Below, one piece after another: positions 1-13,509 of a DNA stretch of 64,000 nt (positions within the stretch are counted from its first letter, which is position 1; each line of letters opens with the position of its first letter). This stretch comes from Actinomycetes bacterium (GTDB lineage Bacteria; Actinomycetota; Actinomycetes; Propionibacteriales; Propionibacteriaceae): NCBI GenBank assembly GCA_023392635.1, contig JAEVYS010000023.1:1-64000 (forward strand), written 5' to 3'. Both the position numbers and the translations under genes were made by a program. A model generated the notes under the pieces. That model was not told the DNA's origin. It saw nothing but the letters and a program-made list of their open reading frames with translations, and searched no databases.

Positions 1-1
1 C

Positions 2-127
2 CACTGGACCTGCCGCCCGGTCGCCGAAGCCGCCGGCCGCCGGGCCGCGGGGCGCACGCCGGAGCAGTGGCGGGAGTTCGCCGCTCGCAACGCCCGGCTG
101 GCCGCGGCGCTCGCCGACGCGCACTGA
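2..127 (+). CDS. C-terminal fragment of an unidentified protein
   Basis: An open frame enters from the left edge and stops at TGA 125-127. The 41 visible residues are rich in Ala and Arg and end in a probable amphipathic helix (TPEQWREFAARNARLAAALA). Codon use matches the neighbours, so this looks like the true tail of a gene. No family can be named from so little. It runs convergently toward the carboxylase gene whose stop is 29 bp downstream. Confidence 0.55.
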   Translation, partial: HWTCRPVAEAAGRRAAGRTPEQWREFAARNARLAAALADAH

Positions 128-155
128 CCGGTGGCCCTCCCGGCAGCGTGGTCGC

Positions 156-1919
156 CTACGTGGGGTCTGCGATCTCCAGCAACACCTGGCCGGACGCCAC
201 CGGGTCGCCGACCGCAGCGGCGAGGTTCGCCACCACCCCGGAGCGGTGGGCGGTGATGGGCTGCTCCATCTTCATCGCCTCGAGCACCACCACGAGGTCT
301 CCCTCGGCGACCTCGTCGCCCTCCACCACGGCGACCTTCACGATCGTGCCCTGCATCGGTGCGGTCAGCTCGTTCGAGGACGGTGCCTTGGCCCTGGCGC
401 CGCCCGTGCTGCGCCGCACCGGGCGCTTCACGGTTGCCGGCCTGGCGACGGGGGCGGAGAGCGAGGCGGGCAACCGCACCTCGAGCCTTCGCCCGTTCAC
501 CTCCACCACGTAGGTGCTGGTCTCGCCGGGCTCGGTCTCGCCCATGCTGCCGGTGTACGGCTCCAGCACGGTGTGGAACTCGGTCTCGATCCAGCGCGTG
601 TGGACCCCGAAGCGGCCGTCGGCAGCGGTGTAGGCCGGATCGGTCAACACCGCCTTGTGGAACGGGATGACGGAAGGCATCCCGTCCAGGACGGTCTCGG
701 CGAGGGCGCGCCGCGAGCGGGCGATGGCCTGTGCGCGGTCGGCGCCGGTGACGATGATCTTCGCCACCAGGGAGTCGAACGAGCCGGGCACCGCCATGCC
801 GGGCAGGTAGCCGGAGTCGACGCGGACGCCCGGACCGGTCGGTGGCTGCCAGGCGGTCAGGGTGCCGGGGGCGGGCATGAAGGAGCGGCCGGGGTCCTCG
901 GCATTGATCCGGAACTCGATCGAATGGCCGCGGGCAGGCGGGTCGTCGTAGCCGAGCGGCTCGCCGTCGGCGATCCGGAACATCTCGCGGACGAGGTCGA
1001 GCCCGGTGACCTCCTCCGACACGGGGTGTTCCACCTGCAGCCGGGTGTTGACCTCAAGGAAGCTGATGGTGCCGTCCTGTCCGACGAGGAACTCGCAGGT
1101 GCCGGCACCGACGTAGCCTGCCTCGCGCAGGATCGCCTTGCTGGACTGGTAGAGGCGGGCGACCTGCTCCTCGCTGAGGAACGGGGCGGGCGCCTCCTCC
1201 ACCAGCTTCTGGTGGCGGCGCTGCAGCGAGCAGTCGCGGGTGGACACGACCACCACGTTCCCGTGGGCGTCGGCGAGGCATTGTGTCTCCACGTGCCTGG
1301 GGCGGTCGAGGTAGCGCTCGACGAAGCACTCCCCGCGCCCGAAGGCGGTGACGGCCTCGCGGGTGGCCGACTCGAACAGCTGCGGCACCTCCGCCAGCGT
1401 CCGGGCGACCTTGAGGCCGCGACCGCCCCCGCCGAAGGCTGCCTTGATGGCGATCGGCAGCCCGTGCTCCTCGGCGAACGCCACCACCTCGGCGGCGTCC
1501 GCGACCGGATCGGCGGTGCCGGGGACCAGGGGCGCACCGACCTTCGCCGCGATGTGGCGCGCCTGCACCTTGTCGCCGAGCGCCTCGATGGCCGCCGGTG
1601 GCGGCCCGATCCACACCAGCCCCGCGTCGATCACCGCCTGCGCGAAGCCGGCGTTCTCGGCGAGGAACCCGTAGCCGGGGTGCACCGCGTCGGCTCCGCA
1701 ACGCTCGGCGATCGCCAGGATCTTGGCGATGTCCAGGTAGGTCTCGGCCGGGGTCAGCCCGTTGAGGGCGAACGCCTCGTCGGCCAGCTTCACGAACAGC
1801 GAGTCGGCGTCGGGATCGGCGTAGACCGCCACCCCGGCCAGTCCGGCGTCCCGGGCAGCCCGGAGGACCCGGACGGCGATCTCACCGCGGTTGGCCACCA
1901 GGACCTTCGTGATCGGCAT
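156..1919 (-). CDS. Acetyl/propionyl-CoA carboxylase alpha subunit (biotin carboxylase + BCCP)
   Basis: A 587-aa biotin-dependent acyl-CoA carboxylase alpha chain. It carboxylates its own biotin with ATP and bicarbonate and passes the carboxyl group to a separate beta subunit. The N-terminal part is a biotin carboxylase: KVLVANRGEIAVRV start, ATP-grasp glycine loop FGGGGRG near residue 165, EVNTRLQVEHP near 293. A Pro/Arg-rich linker leads to a C-terminal biotinyl domain with EAMKM, the biotinylated lysine being about Lys550. The ATG is preceded by AAGGAGGAGTCG. It lies 73 bp downstream of the giant carboxylase gene on the same strand and could be co-transcribed. No beta gene is adjacent; the beta/epsilon pair at 23645-25452 is the obvious candidate partner in this window. 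Substrate (acetyl or propionyl) cannot be told from sequence by eye. Confidence 0.93.
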   Translation of the reverse strand: MPITKVLVANRGEIAVRVLRAARDAGLAGVAVYADPDADSLFVKLADEAFALNGLTPAETYLDIAKILAIAERCGADAVHPGYGFLAENAGFAQAVIDAGLVWIGPPPAAIEALGDKVQARHIAAKVGAPLVPGTADPVADAAEVVAFAEEHGLPIAIKAAFGGGGRGLKVARTLAEVPQLFESATREAVTAFGRGECFVERYLDRPRHVETQCLADAHGNVVVVSTRDCSLQRRHQKLVEEAPAPFLSEEQVARLYQSSKAILREAGYVGAGTCEFLVGQDGTISFLEVNTRLQVEHPVSEEVTGLDLVREMFRIADGEPLGYDDPPARGHSIEFRINAEDPGRSFMPAPGTLTAWQPPTGPGVRVDSGYLPGMAVPGSFDSLVAKIIVTGADRAQAIARSRRALAETVLDGMPSVIPFHKAVLTDPAYTAADGRFGVHTRWIETEFHTVLEPYTGSMGETEPGETSTYVVEVNGRRLEVRLPASLSAPVARPATVKRPVRRSTGGARAKAPSSNELTAPMQGTIVKVAVVEGDEVAEGDLVVVLEAMKMEQPITAHRSGVVANLAAAVGDPVASGQVLLEIADPT

Positions 1920-1992
1920 CGACTCCTCCTTGCGCGCCGCTGCTGACTCTAGCGGCGCCTGCCGCGCCCCCGCGTGGATCGGGGAGCGGCGC

Positions 1993-7512
<5,520 letters not shown>

Positions 7513-7715
7513 TGAGCCTCCTGCGAGAAGGGTGGCGGCCCGGGGTGCCGGACCGGCGTCCATCCTTGCCGGTCGCGGCGCCGATGGGCGAGAGGGCACA
7601 ACGAGAATGCAGGGAAATTGCCACGTTCACGCGGTCGGCACCCAAGAACGGGCTCCGGCGGTTGTGGGATTCCTACAATTCGCTGCGGCAGCCGGCGACG
7701 TGCACCGGCCGGGGA

Positions 7716-8477
7716 TCACGCGGGCCTACCGCGTCCGGCGATCTCGAGATGGACGGGCAGTTCGGGCTGGGCCGGCGCCTGCGGTGAGCGGATGAGGTGG
7801 CCGGCGGACACCAGGGCTGCGTGCACCGCCTGGGCGCAGGCGCGTTCGGCCCGGGTGTGCCAGGGCAGCCGGATGCAGTCGTAGCCGCCGGACCCCACCG
7901 CGTCGAGGGCCCGTCGCGCCACCGCCTCCGGGTCGGTCACGACCGCACCCAGCGATCCGTTGGCGTTGAGCAACCGGTGCGGCTGGAACTCCCGCGCAAC
8001 GGCGAGCCCGTTGCGCTCGGCCGTGTGCAGCAGACGGGAGTCGGGCAGGCCCATGATGGTGAGGGACGGGTCGTAGTCGAGAACGGCGTTGACGACCGCC
8101 CAGGCGTGGTTGCGGTCGGTGCGGGCCGCCTCGAACAGCGCGCCGCTGGGGCGCACGCAGGCGACCCGCGCCTGTTCGGCGAGGGCCAGTCCGTCCAGCG
8201 CCCCCAGCTGGTAGATGATCGTCGCGGCCAGGTCGTCGGGGTCGTAGTCGATGAAGCGGTCGCCGCGTCCGACCCGGTCGGCGTACCCCACCGCGGCACC
8301 GATCGCGAGCTCGCGGGTGACCGCCTCGCTGCAGGCACGCAGGATCGAGACCGGTTCTCCCGCGTGCACCCCGCAGGGCACGAGCGCGGTACTGATCAGT
8401 GGCCACAGGACGTCGTCGGCGGCCGTCGTGGCCTCGCCGAGGCCATGCCCGACTTCGGCAGTCAGGTCGATCTCCAC
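7716..8477 (-). CDS. Divergent LamB/YcsF (PxpA-like) family protein
   Basis: A 253-aa protein whose start (VEIDLTAEVGHGLGE) and overall length fit the LamB/YcsF family, typified by PxpA, the subunit A of 5-oxoprolinase. The usual signatures are eroded: the family HAGDP-type turn appears as VHAGEP, the KPHGALYN-type motif reads RPSGALFE (His replaced by Ser), and the late VHGD-type motif reads RLPWHT. No pxpB or pxpC lies nearby. The GTG start is set by a TAGATT box at 8485-8490, seven bases upstream, suggesting a leaderless transcript. It is divergent from the corA-like gene. Family membership is fairly safe; oxoprolinase activity is doubtful. Confidence 0.72.
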   Translation of the reverse strand: MEIDLTAEVGHGLGEATTAADDVLWPLISTALVPCGVHAGEPVSILRACSEAVTRELAIGAAVGYADRVGRGDRFIDYDPDDLAATIIYQLGALDGLALAEQARVACVRPSGALFEAARTDRNHAWAVVNAVLDYDPSLTIMGLPDSRLLHTAERNGLAVAREFQPHRLLNANGSLGAVVTDPEAVARRALDAVGSGGYDCIRLPWHTRAERACAQAVHAALVSAGHLIRSPQAPAQPELPVHLEIAGRGRPA

Positions 8478-8559
8478 GCCTCGGAATCTACCGCCCCGAC
8501 GGGACCTGCGATCCACCGTGTCGGGGCGCGGATGACTTCGTACACGGGCTCGCGGTGGA

Positions 8560-9570
8560 ATGCTGGATGGCGTGAGCAGATGCCGCAGTCGCGCCTGGCA
8601 TGACGGATCAGTGGTGGCGACCGATTTCCCCCTGGCCGACCTCGACACCTGGCTCGCCGACCCGAAGGCGCTGGTCTGGCTCGACCTGCTCGAGCCCGCC
8701 GACGACATGCTCCAGGCGCTCGCCGGGGAGCTCAAGCTCGACCCGCTCGCGGTCGAGGACGCCGTCGAGCCGCGCGAGCGTCCCAAGGCCACCTGGCACC
8801 CGAACCACCTGTTCCTCACCTGCTACTCGACGAAGATCGTGCAGATCGCCGGCGACGGGGTGGAGTTCCAGCTCGGCCGCGTCTCGGCGTTCGTCCTGCA
8901 CAACGCGCTGATCACCGTCCGGACCGACGACCGCGTCGACATGGACGCGATCCTGCAGCGCTGGACCGAGGACGGACTGCTGACCTTCGGCGTCGGGGCG
9001 CTGGTCCACGGACTGCTCGACGAGTTGGTCGACGGGCACTTCGCGACCATCGAGACCATGGACGACCAGCTCGAGCAGCTCGAGGACCTCCTGTTCGACC
9101 CGCAGATCAAGGTTCGGGTGATCCAGCAGAAGGTGTTCCAGCTGCGCAAGGCGCTCGTCCAGCTGCGCCGGGTGGTGCTGCCGATGCGTGAGGTGGTCAC
9201 CTCGGTGATGCGGTTCCGTTCGCAGGACGCCGACAAGCGGACGGCCTCCCGGCAGCTGGACGGGAACTTCAACGACCTGTACGACCACGTCATCCGGGCG
9301 TCGGAGTGGACCGAGAGCCTCCGCGACATGGTGACCAGCGTGTTCGAGACGAACCTGTCCCTGCAGGACGCCCGTCTGAACGAGGTGATGAAGAAGCTGG
9401 CGGCGTGGGCCGCGATCATCGCGGTGCCCACGGCGGTCACCGGCTGGTTCGGCCAGAACCTGCCCTATCCGGGGTTCTCCAACGATTTCGGCCTCCTCCA
9501 GAGCGTGCTGCTGATCCTCGTCGGCACGATCGGGCTGTACATCCTGTTCCGCAAGGTCGACTGGATCTGA
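8560..9570 (+). CDS. CorA-family divalent metal channel
   Basis: A 336-aa CorA-type protein, probably a magnesium or related divalent cation channel in the cytoplasmic membrane. A long acidic and helical cytoplasmic domain is followed by two C-terminal transmembrane segments (about 278-297 and 313-330) and a basic tail ending FRKVDWI. The signature loop between the helices, GMN in classical CorA, reads GQN at about 298-300, followed by LPYPGF; this variant occurs in actinobacterial members as far as I recall. ATG 8560 is used here, but GTG 8572 is equally possible; neither has a strong ribosome site. The upstream gene is divergent, with 82 bp between them for both promoters. Confidence 0.88.
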   Translation: MLDGVSRCRSRAWHDGSVVATDFPLADLDTWLADPKALVWLDLLEPADDMLQALAGELKLDPLAVEDAVEPRERPKATWHPNHLFLTCYSTKIVQIAGDGVEFQLGRVSAFVLHNALITVRTDDRVDMDAILQRWTEDGLLTFGVGALVHGLLDELVDGHFATIETMDDQLEQLEDLLFDPQIKVRVIQQKVFQLRKALVQLRRVVLPMREVVTSVMRFRSQDADKRTASRQLDGNFNDLYDHVIRASEWTESLRDMVTSVFETNLSLQDARLNEVMKKLAAWAAIIAVPTAVTGWFGQNLPYPGFSNDFGLLQSVLLILVGTIGLYILFRKVDWI

Positions 9571-9622
9571 CCGGGCGCCGGTCGCTCTCGGGGAGCGGGT
9601 CCGTGGGCCTTAGCATTCCGCC

Positions 9623-10249
9623 GTGACGCTCGCGCAATCCCTGCTCGGTTTCGGGCTGCTGGCCGCCATCGTCACCCTCACCCCGGGACTCGACACCGTC
9701 CTCGTCCTGCGGCAGGCGCTGCGCGGGCGGCGGAGCGTGGCGTTCGCCGCGGCCACCGGCATCTGCCTGGGCACGCTGGTCTGGGGGGTGGCGGCCGCCA
9801 CGGGCCTGGGCGCTCTGTTCGTCGTGTCCGGGATCGCCCGCACCGCGCTGCGATGGGCCGGGGTGGCGTTCCTGCTCTCCCTCGCATTCGGCTACCTCAG
9901 GGCGGCGGCGCGAGGCGAGACCCGGGTCGACGTGGCCGTGACCGTGCCTGACTCCCCGCGGGGTGCCCTGGCGAAGGGCCTCCTGACGAACCTGCTGAAC
10001 CCGAAGGTGGCAGTGTTCTATGTCACGGTGCTCCCGTTGTTCCTGCCGGCCGGCTACGCCCCCGCCCTGGTCGGCGCAGTGCTCGCGGGCATCCACGCCG
10101 TCCTCGGCATCGCGTGGTTCACCGTGGTCGTGCTCACCGCGCACGCGCTGCGCGGGTTCCTGGAGAGCCGCCGGGGTGCCCGGGTGATCGACGGCGCGGC
10201 CGGCGTCGCGATGCTCGGCTTCGGCGTGGTGCTCGGCCTCGAGCACTGA
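9623..10249 (+). CDS. LysE/RhtB family amino-acid exporter
   Basis: A 208-aa inner-membrane protein of the LysE/RhtB exporter family, with the family signature TPGLDTVLVLRQALRGR near the N-terminus, about six hydrophobic segments and the NLLNPKVAVFYV motif before the fourth. Substrate is unknown; relatives export amino acids or related small molecules. The GTG start sits six bases after a TAGCAT box (9611-9616), which supports a leaderless mRNA. The stop codon TGA (10247-10249) is the first bases of a tandem 35-bp repeat, so the repeat sets the end of this protein. Confidence 0.9.
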   Translation: MTLAQSLLGFGLLAAIVTLTPGLDTVLVLRQALRGRRSVAFAAATGICLGTLVWGVAAATGLGALFVVSGIARTALRWAGVAFLLSLAFGYLRAAARGETRVDVAVTVPDSPRGALAKGLLTNLLNPKVAVFYVTVLPLFLPAGYAPALVGAVLAGIHAVLGIAWFTVVVLTAHALRGFLESRRGARVIDGAAGVAMLGFGVVLGLEH

Positions 10250-10313
10250 CGCAGGAGGAACCGTCCCCGGTGCGTCGGCACTGACGCAGGAGGAACCGTC
10301 CCCGGTTCGTCGG
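10244..10313. repeat. Tandem 35-bp repeat with GGAACCGTCCCC core
   Basis: Two direct copies, 10244-10278 and 10279-10313, differ at one base, and the first bases of a third copy follow. Each holds GGAGGAACCGTCCCCGG flanked by GACGCA on the left and TGCGTC (or TTCGTC in copy 2) on the right. The same core with a TGCGTCA flank occurs at 56071-56095, and the core also occurs at 63101-63147. The first copy supplies the stop codon of the LysE-type gene. It looks like a REP-type dispersed element. Confidence 0.85.
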
Positions 10314-10368
10314 CATTGACGACGCCGCGCCGCGGGGGTGGACTGCAGTCGGCGAAGGAGGTGCGCGG

Positions 10369-10713
10369 ATGGATGCGGAGCGGACCGGGCCAAAGTCCCG
10401 CGGCGTGACGGTGGAACTGTTGGCCACACTCGACCTGGCCGGCGAGATCGAGGGCCTCGAGGGCCACCAGCTGCGGATGAGGAAGGTGACCATCCAGCCG
10501 GGAGGGGTGTTCGGGCCCCTCCATGATCATGTCGGGCGTCCCGGCCTGGTCTGGATCCTGGAAGGGACGATCACCGATCACCGCGACGGGATCCGCACGG
10601 ACTACGGGCCGGGAGTGGGCTGGCCGGAGGACCGGGACACGCTCCACTGGCTGGAGAACCGGGGGACGGTGGCGGCCGTCGAGATCTCCGTGGACCTCGT
10701 GGCCCGCGCGTGA
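10369..10713 (+). CDS. Small cupin-domain protein
   Basis: A 114-aa protein with a single conserved beta-barrel of the cupin type. The metal-site motif is visible as GPLHDHVGRPGLVWILEG (two His in HxH spacing), and a later HWLENRG segment may give the third His. Substrate is unknown; small single-domain cupins are often oxygenases, isomerases or ligand-binding proteins. ATG 10369 has AAGGAGG seven bases upstream. The gene stands alone downstream of the repeat and ends in a hairpin shared with the convergent acyltransferase gene. Confidence 0.8.
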   Translation: MDAERTGPKSRGVTVELLATLDLAGEIEGLEGHQLRMRKVTIQPGGVFGPLHDHVGRPGLVWILEGTITDHRDGIRTDYGPGVGWPEDRDTLHWLENRGTVAAVEISVDLVARA

Positions 10714-10718
10714 GGCGG

Positions 10719-10735
10719 CCCGGCCACCGGCCGGG
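10719..10735. terminator. GC-rich hairpin between convergent genes
   Basis: CCCGGCC at 10719-10725 pairs perfectly with GGCCGGG at 10729-10735 across a three-base loop. It fills most of the 27-bp gap between the cupin gene and the convergent acyltransferase gene. There is no T-run on either side, as is common in GC-rich actinobacteria, so terminator function is inferred. Confidence 0.5.
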
Positions 10736-10740
10736 GACAG

Positions 10741-11589
10741 TCAGTGGCGCGCGCCGATCAGGGCGGCCATGGCCGCCCGGAGGTCGGCGGTGGTCGCAGG
10801 TCCCCCCAGGGGCTCGCCCACGGCCAGTTGCGGGGTGATCACGCGCTCGCGCACCAGGACCTGGAGGGTGGCCGCGGCGAGCTCCCGGTCCGCCGGGCTC
10901 GCCCGGCGGCGGGCCAGCGGGTGGCGCAGCATCCGCCGGGAGATCACGCCGGAGACGGCCACGGGGAGCACGACCGTTTCCGGGATGAGGCGGGCGAACA
11001 CCTCCACCCCGCTCCCCCAGGTGTCGAGGGAGGTCAGGGCGTCGTCGGGTCGCAGGGCCGGATCCGGCTCGATGCCGCCGGCGGGGAACGTGAGGAGCGC
11101 GCCGCCGGAGCGCAGGTGGTCGACGACCCGCCTCACGAGCCGGGTCCGGTCGTGGGCCTCGGCGGTCACCGGGAGGAGGCGGGACGCGAGGTGCGGCATG
11201 GCGTGCAGGATCGGCCGGTCCAGGGCGATGATCCGCAGGTCGTCGCGGGCGGCGAGCAGGCGCCACAGCGCCGGGGCGTCCACCGTGCCGACATGGTTGG
11301 CGGCCACCACCAGCGGCCCGGTGGTCGGCACCCGCCCGGCGTCGCGGATGGTCAGGCTGCCCGAGTAGCGGGGGATGATGACCTCCGCCGCGGCGCCCAG
11401 ACCGCCGCGCGCGACGGCTGCGTCCAGCTCGGTGAGGTCGGCGACGAACCGGCCGACCGCCCGCCGCGCAGGTCCGGAGAGCAACCGGGCAGCGCGCGCG
11501 GCACCGAGACCGCGGAGCAGGTCCTCGGCCGCGCACGCGCGCAGGCTGTCGGCGAGTTCCCGCCTCCGCCGCTCCACCAGGTCGACCAC
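10741..11589 (-). CDS. PlsC-like 1-acylglycerol-3-phosphate acyltransferase family protein
   Basis: A 282-aa acyltransferase of the PlsC/LPLAT family, expected to move an acyl chain to a glycerophosphate or similar lipid acceptor at the membrane. The catalytic HX4D motif is NHVGTVDA with His99 and Asp104; the substrate-binding FPEG motif is present as FPAGG at about 168-172. The N-terminal 70 residues are helical and not family-specific. GTG 11589 is preceded by TAGCGT (11597-11602) seven bases upstream, pointing to a leaderless mRNA. Acceptor specificity is not readable. Confidence 0.83.
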   Translation of the reverse strand: MVDLVERRRRELADSLRACAAEDLLRGLGAARAARLLSGPARRAVGRFVADLTELDAAVARGGLGAAAEVIIPRYSGSLTIRDAGRVPTTGPLVVAANHVGTVDAPALWRLLAARDDLRIIALDRPILHAMPHLASRLLPVTAEAHDRTRLVRRVVDHLRSGGALLTFPAGGIEPDPALRPDDALTSLDTWGSGVEVFARLIPETVVLPVAVSGVISRRMLRHPLARRRASPADRELAAATLQVLVRERVITPQLAVGEPLGGPATTADLRAAMAALIGARH

Positions 11590-11637
11590 GGGGACGACGC
11601 TAGACCACGCGGGCGAGCCACGGTCCCCGCCGAGCGC

Positions 11638-13359
11638 TCACCCGGCGGCGTCCGCTTCGTGCGCGTGCCCGGGCCGTGCGGAGGCGGCGCTCAGCGCGGC
11701 CGAGACCGGGAACGCGATCACCCAGAAGAGGGCGCTGTTCAGCTGGTCCAGCTGTTCGAGCAGGCCGGGGGATCCCGTCGGGAGGCGCACACCGACGCCC
11801 AGCATCGCGACGAAGGCGGTGAAGACGGCGCACACCAGCCCCGCTGCCCGGACCCGCGGGCCGCCCCGTCGGTTCAGGACGAGGGGCGCGAGGCCAAGGG
11901 TGAGCAGGGTCACGGCCAGCACGGCGGCCTGGACGATACCCGTCGCCAGCGTGGCGGCGGCCGCGAGGTCGATACCGACGAGGCTCACCACGCTCCACCG
12001 GATCACCTCACCCGGCTCGATGAGCGGTCGCCGGGACCACCGTCCGACCAGCACCGCCAGGCCGAGGGCGGGCACCAGGAGCAGGTTAACCGGGACGGCG
12101 CCCGCCCTCTCGTGCGTGAGCAACGGGCTCGCCAGCCCGATCGCGATCGCGAGCGCCAGGACGGGGAAGCCCCACTGCCGCGCACGGAGCGAGAGCACGA
12201 CCTGGGTCAGGATCACCACCACGAGTGCGAGCAGGACGAGGGGTACCGACCAGCCGGGCAGGTCGCCGGGCGGCACCGGTCCGATGGGTGGCCCGGCCAC
12301 CCAGGCCCAGGCAGCCACGACGCCGGCGACGCCGACCCAGGCGACGCGGCCCCGGACGCGGCGGTCGAGCGGCGACGGGACGAACGCGGCGGCAGCGAAG
12401 ACGAGGACGAGGCCCACCAGGGTCCAGGGCCGCTGGAAGGCGAGGAGCAGCAGGTAGCCGCCGAAGACCAGCCCGATGATCCCCATCGCGCTGGTGACGG
12501 TGAGCCGCAGCCGCCCTGCGAGCCCCGCCCCGCGACCCAGGTCGGCGAACGGCACGAGGGACTCCAGCGTGAGCAGCAGGAGCACGAGGACGGCCACGAC
12601 CAGCGCCTGCCACCACCCGGCGAGCGGGATTCCCTGTGCAACCAGGATGCCGACGAGGACGGCCGTCACCGCCGCCTTGGCCGCCAGCGCCGCCCACGCC
12701 CGGCGCGGCGTCTCCGGCGCGAGCCAGCGGCCGATCCAGCCGTCACCGCCGAGGGCGTTCACCGACTCCACCAGCAGGATGGCGGGAACGGTGACCACTC
12801 CGGCGATCACCACGGCGACCTGCACGCCGAGGAGCCAGCCGGCCACCGCCTGCGGAGAGCCGGTCAGGGCGAGCTGCAGCAGTCCCACTCCGGCCAGCAG
12901 CCAGGCCGGCGTGCCGAGGGCCGCTGCGCGCCGGAGCCACGACGCCTGCGGATCGGACGCGGTCGGCGCGACGAGCAGCCCGACGACCAGGGCAGCCCAG
13001 GTGGCCAGTCCCACACCGACGGTGCCGTTCTGCACGGGGTCGCCCACCACGAGGGCGAAGGGGAACGGGGCGAGCGCGAGCACCACGGGCACGCGGCGGC
13101 CCGCGGGCCGGCGTGCGTGGACGGCCAGGGCTCCACCGAGCGCACCGACGGCCGCGCCGTACCCGATGAGCATGACCACCGCCAGCGTCGCCGAGCCGGC
13201 CCAGCTCCGCGTCCAGGCCTCGACGCCCGGAACGACGACGGCCGCGACGACCAGTACCACGAGGACGGCGGCGACTCCTGCCGTCGTGAGGCGGAGCGCG
13301 CGGGACGTCCCGGTCCATGCGGCAGTGCCTCCACCGGCTCCGCGCGGCCCGTCCGCCAT
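11638..13359 (-). CDS. Large polytopic membrane protein of unknown function
   Basis: A 573-aa protein that is almost wholly hydrophobic, with about 14-16 predicted membrane segments separated by short Arg-rich loops. I recognise no transporter signature. ATG 13359 has GGGAGG seven bases upstream and is preferred; an in-frame ATG at 13428 would add 23 Gly/Pro-rich residues with a poorer ribosome site. The gene starts 150 bp from the divergent PCD/VOC gene and ends 48 bp before the acyltransferase start, so the two minus-strand genes may be co-transcribed. The C-terminus is rich in Ala and His (HAHEADAAG). Confidence 0.75.
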   Translation of the reverse strand: MADGPRGAGGGTAAWTGTSRALRLTTAGVAAVLVVLVVAAVVVPGVEAWTRSWAGSATLAVVMLIGYGAAVGALGGALAVHARRPAGRRVPVVLALAPFPFALVVGDPVQNGTVGVGLATWAALVVGLLVAPTASDPQASWLRRAAALGTPAWLLAGVGLLQLALTGSPQAVAGWLLGVQVAVVIAGVVTVPAILLVESVNALGGDGWIGRWLAPETPRRAWAALAAKAAVTAVLVGILVAQGIPLAGWWQALVVAVLVLLLLTLESLVPFADLGRGAGLAGRLRLTVTSAMGIIGLVFGGYLLLLAFQRPWTLVGLVLVFAAAAFVPSPLDRRVRGRVAWVGVAGVVAAWAWVAGPPIGPVPPGDLPGWSVPLVLLALVVVILTQVVLSLRARQWGFPVLALAIAIGLASPLLTHERAGAVPVNLLLVPALGLAVLVGRWSRRPLIEPGEVIRWSVVSLVGIDLAAAATLATGIVQAAVLAVTLLTLGLAPLVLNRRGGPRVRAAGLVCAVFTAFVAMLGVGVRLPTGSPGLLEQLDQLNSALFWVIAFPVSAALSAASARPGHAHEADAAG

Positions 13360-13509
13360 CGGCTGCCCTCCCGTCCACCCTCCCGGGGCCGGCCCGGTCC
13401 CGGTCAGGTCGGTGTCGCCCGGGACCATCCTGTCAGTTCGGGCGTCACCTGCCGTGGCTGCCCGGGGCCCGGGGCTGGGCGATCGACCGGCCCGATGTCA
13501 CCATGGACC

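Noticed and set aside
10744..13494. The long upstream open frame joined to the PCD/VOC gene
   Set aside because: It is the antisense of the acyltransferase and membrane-protein genes and is low-complexity; the real protein starts near 13510.
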